A stretch of 64,000 bases of DNA from Buddleja alternifolia (lineage: Eukaryota > Streptophyta > Magnoliopsida > Lamiales > Scrophulariaceae). The number at the start of each line of letters is the position of its first letter. Position 1 is the first letter of the stretch. Under the pieces are notes generated by a model, which saw only the letters and a program-made list of their open reading frames with translations, was not told the origin of the DNA and searched no databases. The translations under genes were made by a program, and so were the position numbers. Positions 10,216 to 23,479 of this stretch are shown in pieces. Where the stretch lies: contig CM033400.1 in NCBI GenBank assembly GCA_019426215.1, forward strand, positions 13,004,568-13,068,567. Direction: 5' to 3'.

Positions 10216-12087
10216 ATGGCTTTCAACAAAATGCCTAAATTGGTAGAATCAAACTATGATTCTTGGAAACTTAGAGCATTCGCTTATTTATGCTCTTGCG
10301 ATAATGAAATGTTTGATGTGATTACAGATGGCCCCATTCAGATTATGGAAGTTGTAACTCGAGCCCCTGGAGCAACCGAGGCCACTCCAGATGGTTATGT
10401 CGAGAAACCTAAGTTAGAATGGACGCCTGATGATCGGAAAAGAGCAAATCTAGATAATGTTGGACGAAGTGCACTTTACTCAGCGTTAGGAGACAATGAT
10501 GTATTGTTCAACAAGATCAAGCAATGTAAGACTTCCAAAGAAATATGGGATAAGTTGGCCATTGTATGTGAAAGGTCAGCACAAATGAAGGAGAACAAGC
10601 TCTCCATAGCCATGCAAAGATTCGAGCATTTCAAAATGCAGCCCAATGAGACGCTAGAACAATTGGACGGAAGATTTACTTTGCTCATTACCGAGTTAGC
10701 GTCAGTAGATAAGGAATTGATCAACAAGAAAATGGTCAATAAGATTTTCAGAAGTCTTCCAAGTAAATACTTGATTAAGACTGTTGCTATGAGAGAATAA
10801 CAGACCTTGGAGACTCTTACTCCAGAACATGTGTTTTCAGAGTTAAAGGCATTTGAATTCAAATTGGGTGAAGTCAGCGACACATCAACTTCAGCGACTG
10901 AATCAGGAGCTTTAATCGCTACTACCAAAAGTAAGGGTAAAGCGGTTAGTGAGGTTAAATCAACGGAATCAAATGAAGAAAAGGAAATGGCTTTATTGGT
11001 CAAGAAATTCAAGAAATTTCTAAGATATGAAAAGAGAAATTCTATTGGACAAACTTCATTTCAAACTCCTCCCCCAGCACCAGCGCCTCAGTATCAAGCT
11101 CCAGTATATTCTACACTTCAACCATTAGCGCCAGTTCCTTACCAAGCGCCTACAACTCCTACTCAAAATCTCTCAGCGCCAGTTGGATCAAAGCGATTAT
11201 CCACTGAAAAGAAAATGAAAACTAATTTGTGTTAGAATTGCAGGAAACCAGGGCACTACCAGGTAAATTGCCCTTATCCAAATGTGTCTAAGCCCACAAG
11301 GCAAGACTATGCGGATAGAAACCAATTCGGAAGGAACCTTCGCCAACAAGGTTTGCTAGCGGAATCTGAAACATTCTCCGCACCTGAAGAGGATTTGGAA
11401 TCATCAGATGAAAGCAGTGATGATGAGCCTACAAGCGACTCAGCGTTGATTTGTCTTATGGCAAGAGATGATGAAGCGTCTGATGATTCGCTACCAGAGA
11501 TAACCAATGAATTATCTCATCCTCTTTCTTATGATGAATTACTTGACAAAGTTAATGAATATTATAAAGATTGTCAAGAGGCCGCCAAAACATATCAAAA
11601 CGATCTCACCATTATCTCATCACTCACAAGAGATAAAGTAACGCTCAAAGTAGAGTTGAAAGTTCAGCAACAATGCATTGAGAAGAACCAATCACTTGAG
11701 AGTGAGATTATTCAATTAAAAAATGATCTTGATATAATAGTCAAGAGAGAAGCTGATCTGATCGCTAGACTTGCCAAATCAAAGCAGCTCGTCTCATCTT
11801 TATCAAAAGCTTCAAGAAAGCTAGATAATGTGACTGAGGTAACAAGATTATTTAGTGAAAAGACCGGTTTAGGATACAATAAATTCGGTAAACAACCTAA
11901 TAAATCTAATGTTATGGCGAACAACAAAGGAAAGGGTGTTACCTTTGTTGAGAAAAGTTCACAAAGCCAAACGCTAAATGAACCTAGCGACAACGGTACG
12001 AGGCCAAATGAGAAAGCCAAAGTTGACTTAGGCAAGGGTAAGGCTAAAGCAAATGATTCACAAAGACGGGTTCATCCAAACGCTTAA
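10216..12087 (+). pseudogene. SIRE-like gag
   Basis: The ATG at 10216 starts a copia gag (residues MAFNKMPKLVESNYDSWKL). The UBN2-like core spans about residues 10-190, including the MKENKLSIAMQRFEHFKM segment. The reading frame then meets a TAA at 10798-10800 and a TAG at 11233-11235. The second lies inside the CCHC zinc knuckle, between its first two Cys (C-stop-NCRKPGHYQVNC). A long Glu/Ser-rich, coiled-coil-like tail follows (11284-12087). Frame is lost near 12060, after which a basic Pro/Lys-rich segment (12053-12436) leads to the protease. Gag length is large for copia, as expected for SIRE-type elements. Confidence 0.85.
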
Positions 12088-12449
12088 AAGGCTAAAGGTA
12101 AGCATGAACACTGTGAATCAAGCGCTAAGCGTCAAGCACCAAAAGTACAACCTAAGCCGGCGCCAAGGAAATACCAACATCAATATCCAAGACAGTCAAG
12201 ATCATATTGTCAATACAATAATGATTATGACTATGACTATGATTATATATGACTACTACTATAATCGAGGATATTATTATACATCCAAAAAGCACACACA
12301 ACACGATGTGAAACCCAAGAAGGCCAGTATTCCTACAATGAAGACTAGGCAAATATGGGTTCCTAAAGTTTTAATTCAAACCAAAGTTACTAACACTAAA
12401 GGACCCAAGGCAACATGGGTACCTAAGAAGAATTAGAATTGTCCTTTAA

Positions 12450-13940
12450 ATGCAGGTACCTAGAGCCAGCACCGATACTTTAGTTTGGTATTTCGATAGT
12501 GGGTCATCAAGGCACATGACTGGATCAAAGGATCTTCTAGTCAACTATCGAGCTACCAATGGTCCTCAAGTTATATTCGGTGATAAAACCAAAGGTATAG
12601 GTATCATGCATAGGGGGAACATCATGATTGGTGATGTATATTATGTTGAGGGTCTTAAGCATAATTTGTTAAGCATTAGTCAATTTTGTGATAAAGGCTT
12701 TGAAGTAAAATTTTCAAGCGACTTTTGCTATGTCAACGACGCTAAAACTAAGTCTACTAAACCAAGAGGAAATAGAACAAACAATGTGTATTTAGTAGAT
12801 TGGGATTCTACATTTAATAACAACCCCACTTGCTTTGTTGCTAAAAGTCAAAATGAATTGGGTTGGTTATGGCATAGAAAAATGAATCACCTCAACTTTA
12901 AGGCAATCTCTCAGTTAATATCACTAAATCTAGTAGAGGGATTACCTAAGGGTTCCTTTCAAAAGAATCGTTTATGTGATGCATGTCAAATGGGTAAACA
13001 AGTTAAATCATCTTTTAAGAAGAAACCATGTGTATCTACTTCTAGAGTTCTTGAACTATTGCATCTAGATTTGTTTGGTCCTATCCAAATCATGAGTGTT
13101 AGTGGTAAAAAGTACTCGCTAGTAATAGTTGATGATTTCTCTCACTATCCATGGGTAGAATTTCTAGTGACCAAAGATGAAACTAGTATCAAGCTCACAG
13201 TGCTAATCCGTCAATTGCAAACTTCAAAAGATCTAAAGGTGACGAGAATTAGAAGCGATAGAGGAACTGAATTTACTAACCAATTTGTTGAGAAGTTTTG
13301 TATAGATCTTGGAATACTTCATGAGTATTCTGCTCCTAGAACACCTCAACAGAATGAAGTTGTTGAGCGACGGAACAGAACGCTCAAAGAAGCCACTAGG
13401 ATGATGCTTGCAGAGTCTAAGCTGCCTCAAAGGTTTTGGGCCGAAGCCATCAATACTGCTTGCTACACTCAGAACTGGTGTATGATCAACAAGCAACATG
13501 AGAAGACTCCATATGAGTTGTGGAAGGGACATAAGCCTAACGTTTCATATTTTCATGTATTTGGTTCAAAATATTTCATTCATAACAATGGATCCCACAG
13601 CCTAAAGATTTTTGATCCTAAAGCGGATGAGGGAATCTTTCTAGGCTATGTCAAGAATGGAAAGAGTTTTCGCATCCTAAATAAGATCAAATCGAAGGTT
13701 GAAAAATCCATTCATGTTGTGTTTGATGATGCTAACCAAGAACCGAGTAAGGTTAATCCTGATGATGTAGGAATTGAGGATCTTGCCCAACAAGCGTCAC
13801 AAATTAATCTTGGTGATAATAGTGATGATGAGATCTTGTGCCTATTCCTAAAGTTACTTGTGAGGTTACAAATAATGACAAAGTCAGAATCACTGATGAT
13901 CATGAAGAGAATGATCATCAAGAGCAAATTGGAACCATGA
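12450..13940 (+). pseudogene. SIRE-like protease and integrase
   Basis: The open frame holds, in order, the aspartic protease loop (WYFDSGSSRHMTG, catalytic Asp present), the gag-pre-integrase zinc region (LWHRKMNHLNF ... CDACQMGKQ) and the integrase core. The D-D-E positions are visible as LHLDLFGPI, IRSDRGTEF and QQNEVVERRNRTLKEA. The downstream KGHKPNVSYFHVFGSKYF segment is typical of copia integrase. The frame runs 496 residues and then shifts near 13840 in the linker to RT. Integrase before RT is what defines copia order. Confidence 0.9.
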
Positions 13941-13999
13941 ATGATGAAGCGACTGCGCAAGAGACAAATATGGATCAAGCGATTGATAACTAAGAGTCT

Positions 14000-15675
14000 C
14001 TCAACTCGTTCCAACCAGACCGCAAATGGCTTAGAGACCATCCACCAGAGCTAGTAATTAGAGATATTGAAGCACCTGTTAGAACTAGGTCCGCTACAAT
14101 TAATGAGGCCATGTTCGCAAGTTTCCTATCTCAAATGGAACCAAAGAAAGTGGATGAAGTGCACAGTGATTCAAGTTGGGTAGAAGCGATGCAAGAGGAG
14201 CTTAACCAATTTGAGAGAAGTAAGGTTTGGACGCTAGTACCAAGGCCAACTCACCAAGGAGTTATTGGGACTAGATGGGTTTTTAGGAACAAAATGGACG
14301 AAGATGGCGTTGTTATAAGAAACAAAGCTAGATTAGTCGCTCAGGGTTATTGTTAAGAGGAGTGTATTGATTTTGATGAGACGTATGCCCCAGTAGCCCG
14401 TCTTGAAGCAATTAGGATGTTCCTAGCGTTTGCCGCATTCTACAAATTCACAGTGTACCAAATGGACGTGAAGAGTGCTTTTCTGAATGGTAAACTCCAA
14501 GAAGAAGTCTATGTGGAACAACCTCCAGGATTCATCAACAACCATGGCAAAAGTATGGTCTACAAATTGGATAAGGCACTCTATGGCCTTAAACAAGCAC
14601 CAAGAGCATGGTATGACACTATCTCTATCTTCCTTATAGGTAAAGGCTTTTCAAAAGGCAGCGTTGACACAACGTTAGTTAAAATTACCCATAATGAAGA
14701 TATTCTCTTAGTCCAAATTTATGTTGATGATATTATATTTGGTTCTACAAATAAGCGATTGTGTGAGAAATTTTCGAAAATGATGCAAGATCAATTTGAA
14801 ATGAGCATGATGGGTGAATTAACTTTCTTCTTAGGATTACAAGTTAAACAACTCCCTAATGGAATATTTAGAAACCAAGCTAAATATACAAGAGATATGA
14901 TTAAGAAATTTGGTATGGAAAATGCATCATCTTCAAAAATTCCAATGAGCCAAACGCTTAAGTTAGATAAAGATGAAAGTGGGAAGAAAATTGATATCAC
15001 TAACTATAGAGGTATCATTGGATCACTTCTTTATCTTACCGCTAGTAGACCGGATATTATGTTTTCGGTATGCATGTGTGCACGCTTCCAAGCTGATCCT
15101 AGAGAATCACACTTAAATGCTACCAAGAGAATCCTTAAATACCTAAATGGCACACAAAATGTGGGCTTATGGTATCCACGGGACTCTCCTTTTGAACAAA
15201 TTGGTTATTCAGACGCAGATTTTGCAGGATGCAAAATAGATAGAAAAAGTAATAGTGGTACATGTCAATTTCTAGGTGATAGACTAGTTTCGTGGCATAG
15301 TAAGAAACAACAATCCATAGCGACTTCTACCACTGAGGCAGAGTATGTAGCCGCTGGGAGCTGTTGTGCACAAATCCTTTGGATGAGGCAACAACTTAGA
15401 GATTATGGAATTAACTTAGGTCCTACCCTAATCCATTGTGATAATCAAAGCGCTTTAGCTATGACCCAAAATCCTGTCCTTCATTTTAGAACCAAACACA
15501 TTGACATTCGATACCATTTCTGGCGTGATCGCGTGATCATGTTCAAAAGAAAGATATCTCCATGCACTTCATTGGAACTGACAAACAATTGGCAGATATC
15601 TTCACCAAAACGCTCAACGAACAATGCTTTCTCACTTTGAGAAGTGAATTAGGTATAATTGATTTAAACGCTTAA
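14000..15675 (+). pseudogene. SIRE-like reverse transcriptase and RNase H
   Basis: RT begins near 14150 (SSWVEAMQEELNQFERSKVW). One stop (TAA at 14354-14356) replaces an expected Gln codon; the same frame then resumes and runs to about 15540. The catalytic box is intact ([12 protein letters not shown], near 14720). RNase H shows its acidic residues in [19 protein letters not shown] and [11 protein letters not shown] frameshift near 15540-15560 moves the end ([11 protein letters not shown]) into another frame, which stops near 15675. The enzyme motifs themselves are undamaged, unlike those of the Tat element. Confidence 0.9.
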
Positions 15676-16597
15676 ATCATAAAAGCATCATATCTTAATA
15701 GGCATACGCTTTAGGGGGAATCCACTTTAATTATACATCTAAAGCGTCTTTCAAAATTGAAACAAGTTATCAATTTTAAGGGGAACTTTAAAATTGTACT
15801 TGTAACAATTCATAAGCGACTGTGATAAAAAAATGACTTTGAAAATGTGCATTGACCACTAGCACTTATCTTCTTTTATGCATGACAAAATCAATCTCTA
15901 ATAAGTAAAACTGTCTTTTAGAAATCCAAGCGATTGATCTTATCCTTAACAGATTAAATTTGTTTTATATAAAGATTCTTTAGTGTTGAAAAGATTCTCA
16001 CTTTAACGCTAAGTAATTCTCTTTCAAAAGATCGTGCATGGTTTTCATCGCTAAAAGTAACGTGTGGATAAGTCCAAATGATTAGATTTGATAACTACCC
16101 ATACGTGCCTATCAAATCAAACTGACGGTTAATGATTCATATCTAAACCTAGGCGGTTCAGTGACTGCATGAGTCTGAGTACGTGTCAGTGTACTATCAG
16201 GCGCGTGTATTTGACGCTGAAAATTTCAAAAATTTTCAAACGTCTTTCAATTAAATGGGTAACTGCGGATCCCAAAAATTCTCTATTTTGTAACAGTTAA
16301 CCTTATTTTTTGGCACTATTTGACATCCGTACCATCGAATAAACAGTTCAGATTTAAATCTTTTCAAATTTCAAGATTAATGATTCAACACGTGGAAAAA
16401 TTTAAGCCATTCAGAAGTTACTTTCTTTGCATCTATATAAACTCTTCAAAGTTTTTACAGTCAGACTTTATCACTTCCAAAAACTCTCTCTGCTGTAAAA
16501 TGGCACCCAAAGCATTCAGCAATGGCACCCAAAGCTTCAAAATCTTCCAAAAACTTCAAAGTTTTTACAGTCAGTCTTTACAGTCAAACATTCAGCA
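15676..16597 (+). other. Spacer between SIRE-like pol and extra ORF
   Basis: No open frame of note is present. Two purine-rich blocks (tttagggggaat near 15711 and ttaaggggaac near 15777) resemble internal polypurine tracts. A partial tandem duplication of about 95 bp starts the extra ORF region: gcaatggcacccaaagc occurs at about 16520 and 16595, each time followed by the same Ser/Lys-coding words. Confidence 0.6.
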
Positions 16598-17731
16598 ATG
16601 GCACCCAAAGCTTCAAAATCTTCCAAATCATCCAAGTCTGCTACCGGAAAAAACTTCCCGCACTGAAAAACCGGTCACGGTTAACGCCGGATTTTTTGTT
16701 AACTGGGACTATCTTTTTGATAACCAGAACTTTCCTCTTCGGACTGTTCTTCCACTTGTCCAGGAATCTGGTTTGCGCGACATGATTACTGCCGTTTTCA
16801 ACCTTCATGAAGCAGAAACCCTTTTCTTCTTCAAAAATGCAAAAATCTCCGACGATGGAAACTCCATTTCTTGCGTCTTTCCTTTTGCCCGTGAGACCTT
16901 CACTCTCACTTCTTCTCTGCTTTCATCATTGCTTAATCTGCCCAATGATGGTGCCAAAGTCGAGAATGTCACTCTTAGTGATGCTACCAAGGTCTGGGCA
17001 CTGATCAAGAAAGATGAAGTCGAAGCTACTTATGAACCAAACTTCAAGAAAAACGACATGAAGGGCGAATATGTCATTCTCGCGGACATTTGAGCCAAGA
17101 TGATCAAATGCAGAAAGGGGACATTCGATAAAGTTACAAATATTTAATACAAGATGATGGTGGCCATTCTAACCAAATTGAAGATTAATTGGTCTCTCTA
17201 TGTTTTTAATTGCTTCAAAGCAGGGATGGCCAAGTCGGTTAATCCCAAACCCTATGGGATTGTGTTAAGTAGAATTCTCAGCGCTTGCGGTTTTACAAAC
17301 ACTGTTGGAAAGAAGGTCCCATCGTTAAAATTCTATGGTAAGAAGATGATTAGCGGGATGCTCAAACCTCGAAAACATGGTGGTGCAGCGGTTCCCAAAG
17401 AAGAGCATGAGCGACTTCAAGCTGAAGGAGTTGTTTGCAGCGATGATGAAGAGCAAGCGTCTTCCTCTTCATCGTCGTCCTCGTCTGAAGAAGAAGTGGT
17501 GGTTAAGCGACCAAAAAGAAAGATCGCTCTCAAAGTCGTTGAACCAGCCAAGTCAGCCAAAAAGCAAAAATCAGAGCCCGCAAAGAAAAAGCAGAAGCCG
17601 GAGCCCAAGAAGAAACAAAAATCTCCTTCTCCTTCTCCAAAATCACCCTCTCCTCCAGCGTTTATCTTCTCAGTTCCTGAAGAAGTGGAAGCAGTAGTAG
17701 AAGAAGTGCCGCTTGCTCGAAGGCGTACTCT
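16598..17731 (+). pseudogene. SIRE-like extra ORF, proximal part (exon 1), split by Angela insertion
   Basis: The likely start is the ATG at 16598, the downstream copy of a duplicated start region. A frameshift lies in an A run near 16650. From there one frame runs to the insertion point, broken by TGA at 17091-17093 and TAA near 17145. It encodes a globular N-terminal domain (VNAGFFVNWDYLF ... INWSLYVFNCFKAG ... YGIVLSRILSACGF), then a Ser/Glu tract, a Lys/Pro-rich basic tract (KKKQKPEPKKKQKS) and an acidic end. The domain resembles, by eye and weakly, the N-terminal module of plant env-like/extra retroelement proteins. The frame continues at 27928 after the 5-bp target duplication is removed once. 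Function unknown. Confidence 0.7.
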
Positions 17732-19324
17732 GTTAGAGTATATGCCCTCGAATGCCATAACGAGGATAGATTTATAGGGCATAATCATTGTAACTAAACT
17801 ATGGTTTTTCTATTAATATAAGGCAGTTGATTGTTGTTTTCTTATAGGCATTTATAAGGTGTGAATAAACAACGTAAAGTCCTTGATGACAAGACGAACC
17901 TTCTACCTCCAATGGGATAGGAGGAAAGGCACTAGAATGGTTTGACCATTGACATCTAAAAGGGTTCGCAAGTCTAAGAAATATTGATTGGGCATCAATA
18001 GTGAATAAACATTTGTATGATGTAAGTTTCGACAGAGAAAGTGCCAGTGGTACACTATGGAAATGGTAGTGGGAACTTATATCATAGACATGTCAGTTGG
18101 ACTGATATGTTCGAACACGGCTCACATCAGTTCATCACATGAGTATTCACTCATTGACAGTCAATGATGAAACTGATAAGTAGTGATAGGTACGTGTGAA
18201 CCTCTGACCTGAGAAATCAAGTTGAAGATGTACTTGTGACATCAAGTCTATCATTAGAGTAGTTAGATTCAAATCACCTGTTGGTGGAATCGACCTCGAA
18301 GTATGACTTGATGGGCAAGTAGCATTGTTAACTGATTTGCAATATGGAATTTATTCTCTCATAAGTGAATACGTAAATATACTATGCGATCATGAATAAG
18401 TGAGGATGAAAGTCTTTGGCCAAAGCATTTAAATACCTGGACTTATTATGAGCTTAGGCATATGGTCAAGTTATATGAGTTTGACTTTAAACCATGACTC
18501 TTACTTGACTGTGATATAAGAATAAAAGGTTTATACACGTACGGTATTCACAGCGTAAAGGTTTGGAATGATCCTATTCATTCGTTCTCAATTAGGTTAC
18601 GGTGTGAGCCACGAGACTGGCTAGGTGTCACTCACACCCCTTTGGATTCCTCCCAATTACCTTTTGAGACGAACCTAAAGAGTCGTGCTTAAAGGAAGTG
18701 CAAAAGGAAAAACATGGGAAAAAGACTTGAGAAAAATTCACGGCATTGGATGCCGTAATTAATTAATTAATTATTGGATAATTTAATTAATTAATTAAAT
18801 TAATGAGTTAATTAATTTCTTGGAGAAATTGAATTATAAATTAATTAAGAATTGAATTAATTAGATTATCAATTTATTTATCGGATAAATAAATTATCCG
18901 ATTAATTAATTAGCAAGCAAGACGAAAGCCCGAAGGCTTCCGAGCCCACTAAGGGGTGGCCAAATAGGGCTCTTGCATGCTAGGGTTATTGTTTCATAAT
19001 GATATAAATATATCGCAAGGTGAAAAATAACACAAGACAACTTACATAACTTTCTCTCCAAGAAAAAGTCTCCCACCTCTCTCTCTCTCTCTCTCTAGAC
19101 ATCTTTGACAAGGAAGAAAGGAGGAGTTTTTCATTTTTGATTCCGTCGTGACGAATTAGAGACGTTGGCAAATTCGGCGTTAGAGAAAAGGATCACGTTC
19201 AGAAATAAACATACGCAAGAACGGTAATCTTTCTATACACAATTAAACACGAAGACTAGAGATGATTCGGGCTTTGGGAATTAAATTTACTTTTCGCTAC
19301 ATTTTATTCTTATAATTCCCAATA
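17732..19324 (+). repeat. Angela-like 5' LTR (1593 bp)
   Basis: It runs from TGTTAGAG to TTCCCAATA (terminal CA mutated to TA; the 3' LTR ends ACCAACA). It holds AT-rich taattaattaatt palindromes (18757-18920), a TATAAATA box at 19003-19010 and a CT microsatellite (about 19077-19097). Confidence 0.92.
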
Positions 19325-21199
19325 GTGTTATCAGAGCCAATCTCTGAATTCTGTGTTTAATTGCTTGTGTGATTGACTGTTTTTTCTGCGTTTTTGAGAC
19401 CTGCTTTGAACGTATTTTTCATATGAACATATTTTGAATCTCGATGCAGTTTCTTCATCAAAAGTTATAGTTTAATGAGTTTCGAATCTGGGCATATACA
19501 TTTTATGAGAATCGAAGAAGTATAACCCCAAGACGAGCGCGATGCAAAAAGCGTGCGCAGTCTACGCGCAATAGGAGGCCTTTTCGGCCTCCTGTTGTGC
19601 ACACAACGTGCGCACTGCGCACACTGGGTGGGCCCCAACGCCGTGCCGTTTCATGGCGCCGGTCGGAGGGGCTGGCCAGACGCCCAAGCACGATTAAACC
19701 GTACGTTGGGCGCACAGCATACACCGTGCCATGCGCCCAGCGCACGGACCTGTTTCGGGGCCCGTGTTTTCGTGACTCGGGCCCTAATGGGTCGGGTTAT
19801 ATTTTTCTAAGGTCCAAATTTTAATTGAATAGGTGTTTGGGCTATTTTAGTTATCCGGGTGGGTCAAAAGGATGATGAGCCGAATTTAATTAAAAAAGGG
19901 GCCCAAATTGCTTTGATTAAAATTGTGGATAATTCAATAAATTAATTATTGGGCCTAATTAATTAATTTTGAATATGCCAATGGTTGGTAATTTAATTTT
20001 GATAAAATTAAGCCCAATATAGTTTTTATTGATCTTTATTGAAAGAAATAATTAATTAATTAACTCTTGGAGAATTTTATTTATTAAGTTATTTATTTAA
20101 AGAAAGGATTCTCATAAATAGGATTATTTTCATATGAATCAATAAAATTTGGAATTTTATTGTGGAAATTAATTAAGTTGGACTAATTAATTTTTATTAA
20201 TCACCAACATAAGTGCTTTATTTATCGCGAGCATGTATGGTGACATATGTCTATGGGCTTAGGTTGCTTCTTTTGATTATGTATTTCTTTTGATGGGTTG
20301 TAAGGGCCGGTTTGAGCCCATTTCAATTTTATTTCTAGATTTATGTATAGGTTCTTTATTTACCTCTTGTAATAAAAAGAAATAGAATAGGTTTTTCAAG
20401 ATGGAGATCATGCAAAAGAAGAGGAGCTTGGAGCCCACGAAGATTAGCTAGGCTTTCCCTTTTCAATTTTATGATGGCCCATTGGCTTGGGCCCTCTAGA
20501 TAAAAGCCCATAGACATGTGTGTTGTTTTATTGCTTTCGATGCATGTTCATTAGTTGTATGTTTTGCACATACATTCTCCCAAACAAAAATAATACTAAG
20601 TTAGTAAAGGGTGCTAGGCATCCTTTCCCTCCACTAAACTTAATAAGATCAAGGATTAAGTCCATATGTGGAATCTTCCCAGTAAGGGGGGTCATTTATT
20701 AAGATTTAATTCTAGAATTTTATTAAGTGCATTGGATGCCTTAATCGAAACATATTTCACCCCAAATATCGTTAAACGGTTGCAAGGTGAAATTCAAATG
20801 TTAGATTATGAGGAGTTAGTGGTAATGAACTCAGATAGTCCACTTTACCAATAAATCATTAAAGGGATGCGGTATTTGTGGATTATGGGATAAATATGAT
20901 TGAACCGTCTATTTGATAGATTGATGTTTGACATCACTTTAATTAAGTAATGGACCAAATATCGTTAAAGGGTTGTCATCCATTGTATTAATTAAAGAAC
21001 TCAATCCCCACCATGAAGTTTTCATCAACGATCGCTTCCGTCATTTCACAGTGGGAGTGTGGAATTTCGAAAAATGTAGTGGGAGCCAAGTTATAAGTCG
21101 AAGTCCTTGATTTTAAACTTGGTCTCAGTTTAGTTCAATAATTTAATTAAGTCTGACTTATTTTCTGCAGTTATTTGTTTTATCTCTCTCAATTTCAAA
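19325..21199 (+). other. Angela-like primer-binding site and 5' leader with GC-rich hairpin block
   Basis: The PBS TGTTATCAGAGCC (19326-19338) differs by one base from the Met-tRNA complement. About 200-440 nt downstream is a strikingly GC-rich block (about 19535-19770) with strong self-complementarity. It includes a perfect 8-bp stem (AGGAGGCC / GGCCTCCT, 19573-19593) with a TTTTC loop, and a GTGCGCACTGCGCAC word (near 19609-19623). The rest (19800-21199) is AT-rich with no convincing gene. ORFs across the GC block in several frames look like artefacts of high GC. Confidence 0.75.
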
Positions 21200-21990
21200 A
21201 TGACAAACAACCTGCTTTCCGTTTTACTCGAAAAAACATCCTTATCGGACCCAACTACGTGGATTGGCTAAGGAATTTGAGAATAGTTCTCAATATGGAG
21301 TCTCTAGGATACGTGTTGGATGCTGATATCCGTGCTCCACCTGCCAGAACACGTGCCAATGAGGAAGAATCCAAGTGCGTGGGTACATTCTTGGGTCTAT
21401 GACGAATGAACTACAGAGGTCCCACGACAAGATGACCACAGCGAGGGCTATCTTGGCACACTTGATCGAGCTCTATGGTGAGCACAGTAGGACTGCTAGA
21501 TATGAAATATCTAAAGAGCTCTTCGGAGCCAAAATGAGAGAAGGGGAAAAGGTTGGGGATCATGTCCTCAAAATGATATCTAGGATCGAGAGATTGGAAG
21601 CTCTCAATTTTACAATGAACCCACAACTTCAGACCGATCTTATCTTGTAGTCCCTTCCTGATTCTTTTTCCCAATTCGTCATGATTTTCAATTGCAATGA
21701 GATTGAATGCAACTTAGTTGGGCTAATGAATAAATTAATCACTACACAATCTCAAATAAAGCCCAAGGGAAAAGAGACTACCTTGGTTATCACTTCTGGG
21801 CCCAGACGGGCGAAGAATAAGAAGAGAAAAACCAAGAAGTAGGCTGGCGAGCTTGGAGCTCAGGGTGGCGTCGATAAAGGAAACGGGAAAGCTCATGTGA
21901 TTCGCAAGCGAAAGGGGCCACAAAAGACAGACAGATGCCTACACTGCGGTGAGCTGGGCCACTAGAGAAGGAACTGTCTGAATATGGGGC
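21200..21990 (+). pseudogene. Angela-like gag
   Basis: The ATG at 21200 (residues MTNNLLSVLLEK) loses frame in an A run near 21232. The following frame gives GPNYVDWLRNLRIVLNMESL and then a frame change to TNELQRSHDKMTTARAILAH, the normal order of this gag. A TAG at 21648-21650 sits where SLPDSF normally follows Gln. The zinc knuckle is recognisable (CLHCGELGH-stop-RRNC, near 21938-21978), with TAG at a position usually held by Trp. Confidence 0.82.
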
Positions 21991-23434
21991 CTGGCGCACA
22001 AGGTATGGAACTTTATGTTCATGAAACTTATTGTTCTATGACCGTCTTCTCTACATCTTGGATTCTTGACTCTGGAACTAGTGCTCACATATGTTGTATG
22101 AATCAAGATCTGATGCGAGGAAGGAAGTTGGACAACGATGAGGTGAAGATCAGAGTAGGCAGCGGGCAAAGCGTCGCGGCTATTGCAATAGGATCTACCT
22201 CGTTGTTTTTAAATTCTGGACATGTACTATTACTGGATAATGTTTTGGTTTTGCCTAATGGGCTTAAAAACATTGTTTCTATTCCCGTTTTAGTTAAGAA
22301 TGGTTACACTTTCCGTTTTATTGATGAACGATGCAACATTTATTATGGTAATAAATTTATAGGCTTTGCTTCTTTGATAAATGGATTGTATTACCTTAGT
22401 GTCCAGAATGAGTATGCAGTGAATACTATACAAAGGAAATGTAGTAAGCTTGAAATAAACCAACGATTGATATGGCACCTTCGACTAGGCCATGCTGGCG
22501 AACAAAAGATTAGCAAAATGGAAAAAGATGGGCTAATTGGCCCACTGGGATTGGATCCCTATACTACTTGTGAATCTTGTCTCAAAGGCAAGATGGCTAG
22601 ATCGCCCTTCACAGGGAGCTTTGAAAGGGCCTCACAAATCTTAGGTTTAGTGCATACTGACGTTTGTGGTTCATTTGGAGAAATGGCGAGAGGAGGTTTC
22701 CTTTACTTTATCACCTTTACTGACGACCATTCTTGATATGGTCTAGTGTACCTGATGAAGCATAAGTCTGAATCCATTGATAAATTCAAGGAATTCAAGG
22801 CTTTAGTGGAAAATCAAACAAGTCAACGTATAAAAACTCTTCCATCTGATCGAGGAGGAGAATATATGAGCAACGAGTTTGACTTATACCTCAGAGAGAA
22901 TGGTATAGTATTGCAACTCACACCTCCAGCGACTCCACAGTTAAATGGAGTAGCAGAACGAAGGAATTGAACCTTGTTGGACATGATTCGCTCCATGCTT
23001 AGCTACACTGATTTACCCATTTCACTGTGGGGTCATGTGCTGCTTATAGCTGTACACATTTTAAATAGATGTCCGTCCAAGTCGTTCCTATGACTCCCTA
23101 TGAAATGTGGAGAAATAGGAAACCAAGTCTTAACCACATAAAGATTTGGGGATGTCCAGCTTATGTCAAAAAGACTAAAGTGGACAAGTTGGAGGCTAGA
23201 TCCTTAAAGGGACATTTCTTTGGATATCCTAAAGATTATATGGGATACCTCTTTTACCTGCACAATGATCAAAGGATCATTGTAGCCTTACAAGCCCACT
23301 TTCTTGAAGATGAGTTCATTCAAGAAGGAGGAGTGGGTAGAAAGATTGTTCTAGAAGAACAAAATGAAACCCCACTGGATACATCTACACAGGGAGTGAG
23401 AACCGAACCTTCTGTAACACAACCACAACCATGA
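21984..23434 (+). pseudogene. Angela-like protease and integrase
   Basis: The protease loop (WILDSGTSAHICC) keeps its Asp. The zinc region follows (IWHLRLGHAGEQKI ... CESCLKGKMARSPF), then the integrase core with VHTDVCGSFG, SDRGGEYMSNEF and PQLNGVAERRN. Stops at 22734-22736 and 22968-22970 (both TGA) fall where Arg codons (CGA) are expected. The pre-RT linker ends near 23434. Confidence 0.85.
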
Positions 23435-23479
23435 CGATCGAATAGAGTATCTTAACCGCCTGAGAGGTACGGATATCTA

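Noticed and set aside
10107..15675. Integrated pararetrovirus, since a Met-tRNA priming site is present
   Set aside because: Copia-order integrase, two LTRs and 5-bp target duplications identify an LTR retrotransposon. No movement or coat protein is seen.
19553..19824. Overlapping ORFs on both strands in a GC-rich block
   Set aside because: Several frames are open at once because stop codons are rare at high GC. The region is the leader of the Angela-like element and has no motif.
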